Source: Candidatus Poribacteria bacterium (GTDB lineage: Bacteria; Poribacteria; WGA-4E; PCPOR2b). Taken from it: a stretch of 64,000 bases of DNA. The position numbers and the translations under genes are program-made. The stretch is from assembly GCA_003635265.1 (NCBI GenBank), contig PYIZ01000052.1, positions 124,001 through 188,000 on the forward strand, written 5' to 3'. This document shows positions 7,745 to 16,260 of this stretch, piece by piece (within the stretch, counting starts at the first letter, position 1; each line of letters opens with the position of its first letter). The notes under the pieces were generated by a model. It did not search any database and was not told where the DNA came from. It worked only from the letters and a program-made list of their open reading frames with translations.

Positions 7745-10096
7745 ATGAAAGTTCATGACTCAATCCGAGGTGTTATTTTCTGTGTCATATTTGTGATCTC
7801 CGCTGTTTCGGCTTTGGCTGATGACTATTTCGATCAGATCACGGTTTTCTCTCATGGCAGGATCACCCGCTTTGTCGAAATGCCGATCACCGTTTACATT
7901 ACACCGGCGTTACAAGCGTCATATCTTCCTGCGCTACGGTATGCGATGCGACAATGGGAAGCAGTCTCCGATGGAAAAATTCAGTTTCAAGAGTTGCGAA
8001 CGAGTAAGGACGCTGATATTTCGGTCCGTTGGGGACATGGCGAGTCGGCAAACATGGATATGACCTATGGAAAGGCAGAGCTCACACGCCATCGCACTGG
8101 GGATTTCTCCGTCGAAATTATCCTTTCATTACCTAAGCTTTCGGCATCGGCAAAACTGTCACGAGAAGAGACTCGAACGGTCTGTCTCCATGAATTTGGG
8201 CACGCTATCGGGCTGTGGGGGCATAGTCCTGATTCGCTTGACGTGAGTTTTTGGGCATCAATTGCACAACGTCCAACCGCTCGAGATCGAGCAACGTTGC
8301 TGAAAGTCTATGCCACGCCGCCAGACACGCCTCAACACGATGTTGCCATTAACATCTTAAAAAAGCAGCTCAAAACCAACCCAAACAATGCGCGTACACA
8401 CTATCTGCTAGGGACAATCTACGACAATAAGGGAGATACTGAGTTAGCTGTTGCCAGCTTCAAAGCCTGTCTTGACATAGCCCCCGACTTCGACCCGGCC
8501 CGGGAAACCCTCCTACAGGTATACCAGAGAGTTGGTCTCTCCCAACAAGCGGTCAATTTGCTTGAGGAAACGCTCAAGCAGATACCTTCGTCCAATGATT
8601 ACAACACGATCGGTGTAATGTACTACCGGACGGGGGAAATCGACCAAGCCATAGCTGCCTTCCGAAAATCGCTCGAAATGAACCCTTACGATCCGACGCC
8701 TCGGAATAATCTCTATCAGATATTCCGAGAGCGAGGCATCAAGGCACTGAACGTCAAAGCGTATAAGGAAGCGGCTTTGTATTTCGGCGAAGCACTCCAA
8801 TTCAAGCCTGAGGATGCGCTTCTGTATCGCCTTATGGGTGATGCTTATGCAAGGGATGGCGACCTCAAGAACGCTATCGCGCAATACCGTAAGGCGTTTG
8901 AATTCGATCCCGCTGATTTGGAAATCAAACAGAATCTCGCGGGATATTTGAGCAACTACGGTGTGGAGTTGACAGGTGCCCAGCGTTGGGAGGAGGCGAT
9001 CGCTGTATATCAGGAAGCACTACAATTGACTCCAACGTTGAATATCGCATATGCTAACCTAGTGGATGTTTTGTGGAAACGCGCCAACACACACCGCAAA
9101 TTAGGGCATATCGACAAGGCGATTGATGCCTATCTTCAACTTATTCAGGTGGATGCTGATGCCGATGCACACAGTCTACTCGGTGAACTGTATCTTAAAA
9201 AAAGGGCATATCCACAGGCGATTGACGCATTTCGTTCAGCGTTTTCCGTGAAGCCTGATGATTGGCAATCTCGTAAGAACCTCGTTGCTGCTTACCACCA
9301 TTATGCACAACACCTCGACGGCAAAGAGCGATACAATGAAGCGATAGATCAGTTACGGCTTGCGCTTGCATTGTCTCCAAAACAGGTGAACCTCCGCTTG
9401 AGTCTCATAAACACTTATCAACTTGCCGGCGACTTCGTAAGTGCCGAAATAGAGTTGGAAAGGCTTTTGGAAGATGAGCCTCAGAGTTTGCACGCAGAAA
9501 ACGTCTCAAAAAATCTACACGTTGCGCGCGGAAATACCTTCATGAACCAAAGAAAATATACCGCCGCGCTCGCCGAATTTGAAAAGATCGATCCCTCGGT
9601 AAAAACTACAGAAATTTACAACACAATCGGCTACCTTTATCTGTTGAGAAAGCAGCCGATATTAGCGATAGCGGCTTTTGAGTCCGCCTTAGCTCTTACG
9701 CCAACAAACAACGTTGCGTTCCAAAATCTGCTGTCAATTGAATCCCAATTTGAGCGGCAGTTTGTCGATGACCGATTCCGCGCAGCGAGAATCCTCGACG
9801 GATCGGGACATTCACCGCACATTAAAAACCACCTCGCCCGTGCACGAAATAGTCTTGTCGTGTGTTATATCCGTCGTGATGAACTTCTAGAGGCTGTGAA
9901 GGAATATCGTGCAGCGTTAGATGTTGAACCAACGGCAGAGGAAGTGAAAGTCGCACTGAGAGATACCGGCAGACAGCTAGTATTGGCTTTACAAGAAAAG
10001 AATGCACGGCAGCGGATAAGCAATGTAATGGATTGGATTCAGGAATTGGAGACTGACAATTTGAGCGTTGAACAGTTACTCGACGGTGACAATTAG
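7745..10096 (+). CDS. Secreted matrixin-like metalloprotease with TPR repeats
   Basis: 783 aa. The ATG at 7745 starts a good Sec signal peptide (RGVIFCVIFVISAVSALA); the frame also runs up to copA, but only this start gives the signal. The first domain (about residues 25-195) carries the zinc motif HEFGHAIGLWGH (149-160), a variant of HExxHxxGxxH with one extra residue before the last His, as I recall from bacterial matrixin-like proteins. After about residue 200 come many tetratricopeptide repeats (ARTHYLLGTIYDNKGDTELA, DALLYRLMGDAYARDGDLKN, and more). By family the protease acts outside the cytoplasm and the TPR part should bind protein partners. It lies only about 50 nt after copA. Confidence 0.85.
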   Translation: MKVHDSIRGVIFCVIFVISAVSALADDYFDQITVFSHGRITRFVEMPITVYITPALQASYLPALRYAMRQWEAVSDGKIQFQELRTSKDADISVRWGHGESANMDMTYGKAELTRHRTGDFSVEIILSLPKLSASAKLSREETRTVCLHEFGHAIGLWGHSPDSLDVSFWASIAQRPTARDRATLLKVYATPPDTPQHDVAINILKKQLKTNPNNARTHYLLGTIYDNKGDTELAVASFKACLDIAPDFDPARETLLQVYQRVGLSQQAVNLLEETLKQIPSSNDYNTIGVMYYRTGEIDQAIAAFRKSLEMNPYDPTPRNNLYQIFRERGIKALNVKAYKEAALYFGEALQFKPEDALLYRLMGDAYARDGDLKNAIAQYRKAFEFDPADLEIKQNLAGYLSNYGVELTGAQRWEEAIAVYQEALQLTPTLNIAYANLVDVLWKRANTHRKLGHIDKAIDAYLQLIQVDADADAHSLLGELYLKKRAYPQAIDAFRSAFSVKPDDWQSRKNLVAAYHHYAQHLDGKERYNEAIDQLRLALALSPKQVNLRLSLINTYQLAGDFVSAEIELERLLEDEPQSLHAENVSKNLHVARGNTFMNQRKYTAALAEFEKIDPSVKTTEIYNTIGYLYLLRKQPILAIAAFESALALTPTNNVAFQNLLSIESQFERQFVDDRFRAARILDGSGHSPHIKNHLARARNSLVVCYIRRDELLEAVKEYRAALDVEPTAEEVKVALRDTGRQLVLALQEKNARQRISNVMDWIQELETDNLSVEQLLDGDN

Positions 10097-10115
10097 AACA
10101 ACTGGAGGGGGATAA

Positions 10116-11543
10116 ATGGAGGGACTACAGAATATCAGTTCAAGGTTGGAGTTGTTTGTAGATGATTGGCTTATTGAGGAGATGAATGGCGTTAGTCTTC
10201 AGATGCACAGTCCCATCCCTCAAGAGGTCGTCGTTGAGTTCAATCAGCCGTGGGAGGGATCGATAAGTTATGACCCGGTGGTAATGAAAGAGGGTGATCG
10301 CTATCGGCTGTGGTATCGGGGGTGCGGTTCGGAATCGACATGGGAGGACCAATGTACAGCCTATGCAGAGAGCGCAGATGGCGTACATTGGGAGCGTCCG
10401 ACGTTGGGTATCTTTGAGTTCAACGGGAGTCGGGATAACAATATTGTCCTCCAAGGGACCGAGGCGAAGGCGTTATGTGTTTTCAAAGACGGTAACCCGA
10501 AGGCACCAGACTCAGAACGTTACAAAGCGATTGGGGTAGGTCCGCCAATAGACAAACGTGCTACATTGCGGGGGTTCACCTCCCCAGATGGAGTGCATTG
10601 GCAGACGCTGGATCAAGATCCGATCCTGATAGCACCGGATGACCCGTGGCCCATGTTTGATTCTCATAACGTTGCATTCTGGGATACGTTGCAAAACCGG
10701 TACGTGGCGTATGCGCGGGGTTGGACACCGCTCCCGACTCATCGGGATTCCTCCGATCCGATCGGAGTCCTCGTGGAACGGGATCGGCAAGCCGGAACAG
10801 GCGTCCGAGCTATTCGACGGAGTGTTTCGGACGACTTCCGTCATTGGTCCGACCTAGAATTCATTGATCTGGGAAATTCGCCAACAGAACATCTTTACAA
10901 AAACGCTTGCACACAGTATTTCCGCGCACCCCACATCTACCTGATGTTCCCCAAACGTTTTGTCCCTGACCGCAAGTTCGATAACGATTGGCCAGCCAGC
11001 GGTCTTTCCGAAAGTGTGTTTATGACCAGCCGCGATGGCGTGCACTGGGATCGGCGTTTTATGGAGCCATTCTTGGGGCTTGGAGCCGATCCCGACAGCT
11101 GGACAGACCGAAATCTATACATTGGTGTGGGTGTTGTTCCAACGGGTCCAGCGGAAATGTCAGTCTATTATATGGAGCATTACCGGCGTCCATCTATCCG
11201 TCTGCGACGCGGTGTACTCCGAACTGACGGATTTGTTTCGGTTAATGCGCCTTATGCGGGCGGCGAATTTTTGACGAAGCCGTTGATTTTCGAGGGAGAT
11301 AGGCTCGTCGTTAATTACGCAACATCTGTGGCGGGAGGCTTGCGCGTTGAGATCCAAGACGCAGCGGGGCAACCAATTGATGGGTATCGGCTATCTGAGT
11401 GCGTTGAGATGTTTGGGGATGAAATTGAGCGGGTTGTCAGATGGGAGAACGGCAGCGATGTCGGCTCGTTGGCTGGCAGGGCGGTTCGTCTCCGTTTTGT
11501 TATGGCAGCGGCAGACCTGTACGCCATACAGTTTCGGACATAG
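10116..11543 (+). CDS. Beta-propeller glycosidase-like protein
   Basis: 475 aa with no signal peptide. The repeated motif SxDGVHW (AESADGVHWERP, FTSPDGVHWQTL, MTSRDGVHWDRRF) and the block SISYDPVVMKEGDRYRLWYRG are typical of five-bladed beta-propeller proteins related to the GH32/GH43/GH130 clans. These bind or cleave sugars with acidic residues on inner strands. A GGAGGGGG lies 6-13 nt before the ATG. Which substrate it acts on, or whether it is still an enzyme, cannot be told. It follows the matrixin-TPR gene by 19 nt and may be co-transcribed. Confidence 0.7.
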   Translation: MEGLQNISSRLELFVDDWLIEEMNGVSLQMHSPIPQEVVVEFNQPWEGSISYDPVVMKEGDRYRLWYRGCGSESTWEDQCTAYAESADGVHWERPTLGIFEFNGSRDNNIVLQGTEAKALCVFKDGNPKAPDSERYKAIGVGPPIDKRATLRGFTSPDGVHWQTLDQDPILIAPDDPWPMFDSHNVAFWDTLQNRYVAYARGWTPLPTHRDSSDPIGVLVERDRQAGTGVRAIRRSVSDDFRHWSDLEFIDLGNSPTEHLYKNACTQYFRAPHIYLMFPKRFVPDRKFDNDWPASGLSESVFMTSRDGVHWDRRFMEPFLGLGADPDSWTDRNLYIGVGVVPTGPAEMSVYYMEHYRRPSIRLRRGVLRTDGFVSVNAPYAGGEFLTKPLIFEGDRLVVNYATSVAGGLRVEIQDAAGQPIDGYRLSECVEMFGDEIERVVRWENGSDVGSLAGRAVRLRFVMAAADLYAIQFRT

Positions 11544-11573
11544 TTTTGCTATGTTAACCTAAGTTATGGTCCG

Positions 11574-11650
11574 CTATACACATTGCGCTCCTCTGGAGCG
11601 CGAGGGCTGGATGTAGCCACATTCTATAGACATATCGCTCCTCTGGAGCG
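11574..11650. repeat. Pair of CTATACACAT-CGCTCC hairpin repeats
   Basis: Two units, 11574-11601 (stem GCGCTCC/GGAGCGC) and 11624-11650 (stem CGCTCC/GGAGCG), each led by CTATA(C/G)ACAT and about 50 bp apart. The sequence between them is not shared with the other pairs. The 11544-11758 gap holds nothing else that I can identify. Confidence 0.75.
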
Positions 11651-11758
11651 AAAGACCAAACCTATCAACCTAAACAGAAAATCAATGGATTTTCAACGAT
11701 TAGCAACTTGAGCTATGTTAATGGCGTACTGGCCCACCAAATTCAGACCGATCGTCTA

Positions 11759-12718
11759 CTAGCCGATATTTAGGTAACGTGCTGCATCGGCTTCTTGCCA
11801 TTGGAATTGTAGGTGTGCCGTTTCGTGTGGCTTGAACGGTTTTATCACCTCGTCGACAGGTGTGCCCAACACATCAATCCGTTCAAGATCTGCGACTCCG
11901 TAACCCATCTCATTGGCATAGTGGAACAAGCCAATCTCCAACGGTTCAAATCCCATCGCCTTTGTGGTTACAGCGTCCGCAGCAAACACATCAGCACTGG
12001 CAACAGCAATTCCGAGCGGAATTGAATCTGTCCCCCCAGGACCGTTTCCCTGCAAGCCAACGGTGCCGTCAATCACAGCAATATCTGGACAGAGATGACG
12101 GGACAGACGGATTAGGTTAATGTTCAACGTCTGCGCCTCACGCGGCAATTCCCGATCGGCATGGCTATGGTAGCCATGCATTTTGATGCGATCTGAGAGA
12201 TGGAGCGTTCCCATAATCATGTTTTTGAGGGCAAGCGTCACCACATCGACATCGTGCGTTTTTGCAACCGCAACTGAAATGGTGCATGGACAATCGAGCA
12301 CGGTTTTGGGCATCCGCACGGGCACCTCGCTGCGATCAGCAAGAACGACGGGGGTCTCTTCCCAATTCTCATCTTGGTGAAGGTCTACTAGCCGAATCGG
12401 AATGGCATATTCGTCGAGCAAAGACCTGTAACCGAAATTCTCGAACGCCTCTCCCGAAAACGCTTGGTTGGCACCTTCCGCGATGATAATCTCTTTGGGT
12501 GGCTCCGGCACAGTCAACAAGAAGTCCATTGCGCCACGAATTGCGTCAACGTGTGTCGAGGCGAGTTGATTTGTGCTAGAAAGGAAATTCGGCTTCAACA
12601 TCACCTGCTCGCGTAACTTTGGTGTGATATCGTCACGTACAAGGTCCAGAGCGGTGAAGACATTTTGGCGTCGCTCGTCGGTTCGGGCGAGTCCGACTCT
12701 CGTTTGATTGGTAGGCAT
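11759..12718 (-). CDS. DUF362 domain-containing protein
   Basis: 319 aa, DUF362 family, whose biochemical role is poorly defined. Family blocks visible are REQVMLKPNFLSS near the start, THVDAIRGAMDFLL, VAKTHDVDVVTLALKNMIMG, and AVIDGTVGLQGNGPGG. There are no ferredoxin-type cysteine clusters, so this is the short form of the family. I start at the second of two close ATGs (MPTNQTR), because AGGAGG lies directly against the first one and 6 nt before the second. It is the last gene of a minus-strand group with the TIM-barrel and VOC genes, separated from them by about 118 nt. Confidence 0.8.
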   Translation of the reverse strand: MPTNQTRVGLARTDERRQNVFTALDLVRDDITPKLREQVMLKPNFLSSTNQLASTHVDAIRGAMDFLLTVPEPPKEIIIAEGANQAFSGEAFENFGYRSLLDEYAIPIRLVDLHQDENWEETPVVLADRSEVPVRMPKTVLDCPCTISVAVAKTHDVDVVTLALKNMIMGTLHLSDRIKMHGYHSHADRELPREAQTLNINLIRLSRHLCPDIAVIDGTVGLQGNGPGGTDSIPLGIAVASADVFAADAVTTKAMGFEPLEIGLFHYANEMGYGVADLERIDVLGTPVDEVIKPFKPHETAHLQFQWQEADAARYLNIG

Positions 12719-12836
12719 CGGCATCCTCCTTGTTTTTTGTGTTTCCATATTTCCCCACAATCTAACATCTGAGGGACAAAGCACTTCAGGAAAAGTCGTT
12801 GAGCGGTAGTGGGCGAGGTGAGATCGCCCGGACTGT

Positions 12837-13604
12837 CTAAACCAGAGAGTTCAACATTTGGGCAAAACGCGGAACAGCGGTCATTGCATCCTCAGCGGCT
12901 TCATATTCAATTGACAGATAACCTTTGTACCCCTGTGTTTTGAGCATCCCGACGATTTTGGAAAAGTCTGCCTCCTCTTTGCCATCGCCACTCTTTGGAA
13001 TCTCTGTCTTGGCATGGGCGGTTACGGCGTACGGGGCGACACGTGCGAGCGAGCCGTAGGGGTCTTCACGGAAGTTGCCTGTATCCAAATTCACGCCGAC
13101 CCACTCCGAGTCGACCGACGTAATCAGATCGATAACCTGATCTGCTGTAGACGTTATCCCTCCGTGATTTTCCAACGCTAGCAAGACGCCACGCGGTGCG
13201 GCGTATTCCGCACACTCCTTCAAGCCGTCAATTGTCCATTGGCGAGCCTCCGCTTCGCTATGCCCTTCAGGCGTTCCTCCAGCGAACAAACGCAGGCACG
13301 GCGCTCCAAGTTTAACGGAGATGTCAACCCAATCCTTGACATACTCGATCTGTGCGGCACGTTCACCGGGATCAGGATCTGTGAAGCGGTTTCCAACAGC
13401 CGCTGCCGAGACCTGTAACCCAAGCAGATAACATTGACGTTTTAGGGTGTGCAAATAAGCATCGTCTGTTGATGGGAAATAGTAGGCGGTCAACTCGACG
13501 CCGTCTATATCCATTTCGACCGCTTTTTCGAGAAAGCCTTCAAAACTCATTTCACCGCTTGTCAAATATTGGCGAAATGAGTAGGCGGCACATCCAATCT
13601 TCAT
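12837..13604 (-). CDS. Sugar phosphate isomerase/epimerase-like TIM barrel
   Basis: 255 aa of the xylose-isomerase-like TIM-barrel (AP endonuclease family 2) superfamily. The start MKIGCAAYSFRQYL is the usual first strand, and the conserved acidic and histidine positions are carried by VELTAYYF, LALENHGGI, GVNLDTGNF and GYLSIEYE. Metal-dependent isomerisation or epimerisation of a sugar or cyclitol is likely, with unknown substrate. GGAGG lies 11 nt upstream of the ATG. The gene starts 7 nt after the VOC gene stops, so the two are probably co-transcribed. Confidence 0.85.
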   Translation of the reverse strand: MKIGCAAYSFRQYLTSGEMSFEGFLEKAVEMDIDGVELTAYYFPSTDDAYLHTLKRQCYLLGLQVSAAAVGNRFTDPDPGERAAQIEYVKDWVDISVKLGAPCLRLFAGGTPEGHSEAEARQWTIDGLKECAEYAAPRGVLLALENHGGITSTADQVIDLITSVDSEWVGVNLDTGNFREDPYGSLARVAPYAVTAHAKTEIPKSGDGKEEADFSKIVGMLKTQGYKGYLSIEYEAAEDAMTAVPRFAQMLNSLV

Positions 13605-13611
13605 GGTCGGT

Positions 13612-14001
13612 CTACGCCTCCTTACGTTCCAGCAGCTCAATTTCGTAGCCGTCCGGATCGTCGATGAACGCCATCTTCATGCCGCCCGATGTGAACTGTT
13701 CGCGCCAACCGTCGGGCCAAATCTCAATGCCGTCTTTCTCCAACGTGTCACAGCAGGCAACGAGATCTGGGACCCCAATGGCGAAGTGCATTAAATCTGC
13801 TGGAACATTGAGCTCGTAATCGGGTGAATAGGTTAGTTCGACGGTATGCAGGTTACCGGGTAGTTCCAGATGTGCAATCTGATTGCCCGCAGGTGATTTG
13901 TCGCTTCGACTTTTGACGACAAAGCCCAGATGGTCGCAATACCAATTGATTGATTTATCGAGGTCACTCACTCGAACGCGGGTGTGTAAAAAAACAGCCA
14001 T
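13612..14001 (-). CDS. VOC family (glyoxalase-like) protein
   Basis: 129 aa, a single vicinal-oxygen-chelate domain. The start MAVFLHTRVRVSDLDKSINW and the following WYCDHLGF are characteristic of lactoylglutathione-lyase-like proteins, and the end FIDDPDGYEIELLER carries the conserved metal-ligand Glu. HLELPGNLHTVEL supplies a further conserved strand. AAGGAA lies just before the ATG at 14001; the ORF continues 40 codons further upstream without family similarity. It could be a glyoxalase I or another VOC enzyme; only the fold is secure. Confidence 0.88.
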   Translation of the reverse strand: MAVFLHTRVRVSDLDKSINWYCDHLGFVVKSRSDKSPAGNQIAHLELPGNLHTVELTYSPDYELNVPADLMHFAIGVPDLVACCDTLEKDGIEIWPDGWREQFTSGGMKMAFIDDPDGYEIELLERKEA

Positions 14002-14169
14002 TTGGTTTCCTTTCTGTCTGTTGCCGATTTTGGATGAATCTATTAAAGGTAAGGACAATTCTAGATAATATAACACACGCTCCACTATCAAGCAAGTTCT
14101 TTTGCAGTCGGATGCAGTCAAGTAGATCTTTGTTGAAAAATGGTGTTAGATATGAGATAGTTATAGGAA

Positions 14170-14212
14170 GTTCATTGGTTTATTGGTTCATTAGTTCATT
14201 GAACTGATGAAC
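14170..14212. repeat. Simple repeat built from TTCATTGG/TTCATTAG
   Basis: Imperfect tandem copies of GTTCATTRGTT. Similar stretches occur at 24511-24535 and 30429-30490, always near the palindromic hairpin repeats. Confidence 0.55.
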
Positions 14213-14213
14213 T

Positions 14214-14288
14214 TTATACATCGCGCTCCTCTGGAGCGCAGTCGTGAGAAGTATCGCGATGCTATAGACAGATCGCTCCCCTGGAGCG
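14214..14288. repeat. Pair of CTATACA-CGCTCC hairpin repeats
   Basis: Two units, with stems at 14223-14239 (GCGCTCC/GGAGCGC) and 14274-14288 (CGCTCC/GGAGCG), about 50 bp apart as at 11574 and 48514. They lie in the 14002-14489 gap, which has no gene. Confidence 0.75.
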
Positions 14289-14315
14289 AGATTGGTTATG
14301 CCGATTGTTAGTATG

Positions 14316-14353
14316 GTGTTGGGTTTCACGGTTCGCGTTCAACCCAACCTACA
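14316..14353. repeat. Interspersed GTTGGG...CCAAC repeat, copy 2
   Basis: Related to 2463-2500. GTTGGGTT can pair with AACCCAAC. Confidence 0.55.
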
Positions 14354-14582
14354 ACACTAGGAAACTTGCCTTATCAAAAATTCCTTTAGGGGTAAAACCC
14401 AAAGGTTTACCTTTGGAGCAGTTGGGGCGAAGCCTATACACCCCTGCTTTAGCATTTTTTTAAATTTGCAGTTAACATATAATATGTTTGTCTTGGGTCT
14501 GATGGGAGCGTTTCACCCCTATCGCCCAATAGGGTCTCTGGTTTCCTTGTGAAACAGGATATAAAGGACAAAGCGGACTCCG

Positions 14583-15719
14583 ATGAAAACCTACAAGTTC
14601 AAGATGTATAGCAATCACGGAAATCGTGAATTGCACAAGACGATAGACGGACACGCGGAGGTGTGGAATCACTGCATTGCCCTTCAGCGTCGGTACTATG
14701 CCATCTATGGCAAGTATATCAGCAAGTTTCGGTTGATAAATCATATATCTAAGCTGAAACGGCTTCCGCAGTTTTCTCATTGGAATCAACTCCCCAGCCA
14801 ATCCATTCAAGACGTGGCAACCCGTATTGACAAAGGGTATAAGGCGATGTTTGAAGCGCGTGCGAAAGGCAAGCCGTGGGGGCGACCTCGTTTTAAGCCA
14901 CGCCGCAAATACAAGTCATTTACACTGCTTCAAGCGGGTTGGGAATTGCTTAACAGTAACAAGATTCGTATTGGCAAGTGTGTCTACCAATACTTTAAGT
15001 CCCGTGATATTCGTGGCACTCCGAAACGTTGCACCATCAAACGGGATGCTATCGGTGATGTCTATATCTGCATTCTCACCGACTATGTAGAACCTGACCT
15101 GAATCGAGTCATGACGGGTAAAATCGCAGGCTTCGATTTTGGTCTGAAGCGGTTTCTCACTGGGTCAAATGGACACGATATAGATTCGCCTGAATTTTTT
15201 AAGCGCAGTATCAATGCTATCAAACGTGCCAACCGAGCGCATTCACGCACCGAGAAAAAATCAAAGAACCGTGACCGTGCACGGCTTGACTTAGCACGAA
15301 AACACCGCAAGATTGAACGCCAACGGGAGGATTTCCACTGGAAGTTGGCACACCAACTGACTGATGAATACGACGAGATACGGCTTGAGGACTTAAACCT
15401 ACAGGGCATGAAAGCCCTCTGGGGTCGTAAGGTCAGTGATCTGGGGTTTGCCGATTTTGTCAAAAAGTTGGTGTATATCGCTAAGAGAAAAGGTGTCAAA
15501 ATCACATTTATTGACAAGTGGTATCCCACGAGTAAAACTTGTTCGGTCTGCGGTGCTGTCAATGAAGCGTTGAATCTGCGTGATAGAGATTGGCAGTGTA
15601 ACGATTGTGGGACGGTGCATGACCGGGATCGCAACGCTGCGATTAACATTTTTCGGGTTGGGGCGTCAACCCATGCAGGAGAGGACGTAAGTCCCGATTC
15701 ATCGGGCAATCCTTGTTGA
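14583..15719 (+). CDS. tnpB: RNA-guided nuclease TnpB (element 1)
   Basis: 378 aa, OrfB/TnpB family, the compact RuvC nuclease guided by an omega RNA encoded at the element's right end. The RuvC triad is intact: Asp185 (GFDFGLKRF), Glu269 (RLEDLN) and Asp349 (HDRDRNAA). The zinc ribbon has all four cysteines (320, 323, 339, 342). The N-terminal RNA-binding region includes NHCIALQRRYYAIYGKY and PWGRPRFKPRRKYKSF. A weak AAGGA precedes the ATG. The gene looks functional. It differs strongly from the second TnpB at 16116. Confidence 0.93.
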   Translation: MKTYKFKMYSNHGNRELHKTIDGHAEVWNHCIALQRRYYAIYGKYISKFRLINHISKLKRLPQFSHWNQLPSQSIQDVATRIDKGYKAMFEARAKGKPWGRPRFKPRRKYKSFTLLQAGWELLNSNKIRIGKCVYQYFKSRDIRGTPKRCTIKRDAIGDVYICILTDYVEPDLNRVMTGKIAGFDFGLKRFLTGSNGHDIDSPEFFKRSINAIKRANRAHSRTEKKSKNRDRARLDLARKHRKIERQREDFHWKLAHQLTDEYDEIRLEDLNLQGMKALWGRKVSDLGFADFVKKLVYIAKRKGVKITFIDKWYPTSKTCSVCGAVNEALNLRDRDWQCNDCGTVHDRDRNAAINIFRVGASTHAGEDVSPDSSGNPC

Positions 15720-15818
15720 TAGCACAATTCCACTCCTATTGGCAAGGGGCGCGCTCCGATTCTCGGAGTCCCGATAAATCGGGATAAGAAGCCCAAGCCT
15801 TTAGTTTGGGAGTACGTC
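15650..15818 (+). ncRNA. Putative omega RNA of TnpB element 1
   Basis: By analogy with characterised TnpB systems, the guide scaffold spans the 3' end of tnpB and the right end. Here the region has successive stem-loops: CCCGAT/ATCGGG (15693-15706), CTCCGA/TCGGAG (15754-15768), TCCCGAT/ATCGGGA (15769-15784) and the terminal CCCAAG/TTTGGG (15792-15810). The guide would begin after about 15818 and be taken from the (NPC)n segment. The boundaries are estimates. Confidence 0.5.
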
Positions 15819-16042
15819 AAAATATTGAAGTGCCGCAATTCATCTTTCTAAAATTGGCAGAGACAATAAAGGTGAGCGTGGATTTGGCTGGTTCGACAGC
15901 GACAGCCGGGGTTGCGAATCCTTGCAATCCATGTGCGGGCGTGAACCCTTGTAACCCGTGCAACCCGTGCGCTGGAGTGAATCCCTGCAATCCGTGTGGG
16001 GGAGCGAATCCTTGCAACCCGTGCAACCCCTGTGGACAGTAG
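15806..16042 (+). CDS. Cysteine-rich (NPC)n repeat ORF, probably 5'-truncated
   Basis: I do not recognise a family. The last 42 residues are built almost only from NPC units: pairs or triplets of NPC joined by AGV or GGA, ending NPCNPCGQ. There are 14 cysteines, all within NPC or PCG contexts. No signal peptide is visible. The frame runs back into the right end of TnpB element 1, so the present start is unsure; a GTG at 15872 would give a 56-aa product beginning [14 protein letters not shown] infer that the original 5' end was displaced when element 1 inserted. Regularly spaced cysteines suggest metal binding or disulfide cross-linking, but there is no direct evidence. Confidence 0.45.
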   Translation: MGVRQNIEVPQFIFLKLAETIKVSVDLAGSTATAGVANPCNPCAGVNPCNPCNPCAGVNPCNPCGGANPCNPCNPCGQ

Positions 16043-16065
16043 GGTCAGGGGGAATGTGCCGAAAT

Positions 16066-16087
16066 GGGAGGGCTTCAAACCTCTCCC
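16066..16087. other. Stem-loop after the (NPC)n ORF
   Basis: GGGAGG, loop, CCTCTCCC about 25 nt after the ORF stop. It could be the gene's own terminator, although no T-run follows. Confidence 0.4.
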
Positions 16088-16112
16088 ACTCCCAGATATT
16101 TGGAAATACCTC

Positions 16113-16260
16113 AAGTCAGTTACCCCGCCCTGAAGGGACGGGGCTTGTTTGAAGCGTCCGCCCAACGGGTCTTACAGAGTTTCGCGCTTCTGTCCCCTGA
16201 CGGGGAATTTCGGGGTCGTTTACAACCGACACACCTCCACGCAAGGCTACAGCAGCCTTT
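16113..16260 (-). ncRNA. Putative omega RNA of TnpB element 2
   Basis: The right-end hairpin at 16123-16143 overlaps the last codons of tnpB, as in characterised TnpB loci. The guide would be read from the minus strand to the left of about 16113 (beginning TTGAGGTATTTCC), from the other end of the same (NPC)n segment. The 5' boundary is a guess. Confidence 0.5.

Larger units (their letters stand above)
14478..15818 (+). mobile_element. TnpB-only IS200/IS605-type element (1)
   Basis: The left end is marked by a stem CCCTAT/ATAGGG at 14517-14534 inside a block (TCACCCCTATCGC, ATAGGGTCTC) shared with element 2. A TATAAT at 14478-14483 may be its promoter. The right end has the typical subterminal hairpin CCCAAG/TTTGGG at 15792-15810, ending near GTACGTCA at 15818. 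There is no TnpA transposase, so movement would need one in trans. Exact ends need comparison with an empty site. Confidence 0.75.

Noticed and set aside
14170..14290. CRISPR-like array of short repeats
   Set aside because: Units are hairpins of unequal sequence, at most two in a row, with no uniform spacers and no cas genes.
15083..15838. 251-codon minus-strand ORF over tnpB
   Set aside because: Antisense shadow of TnpB with no ribosome site or domain.
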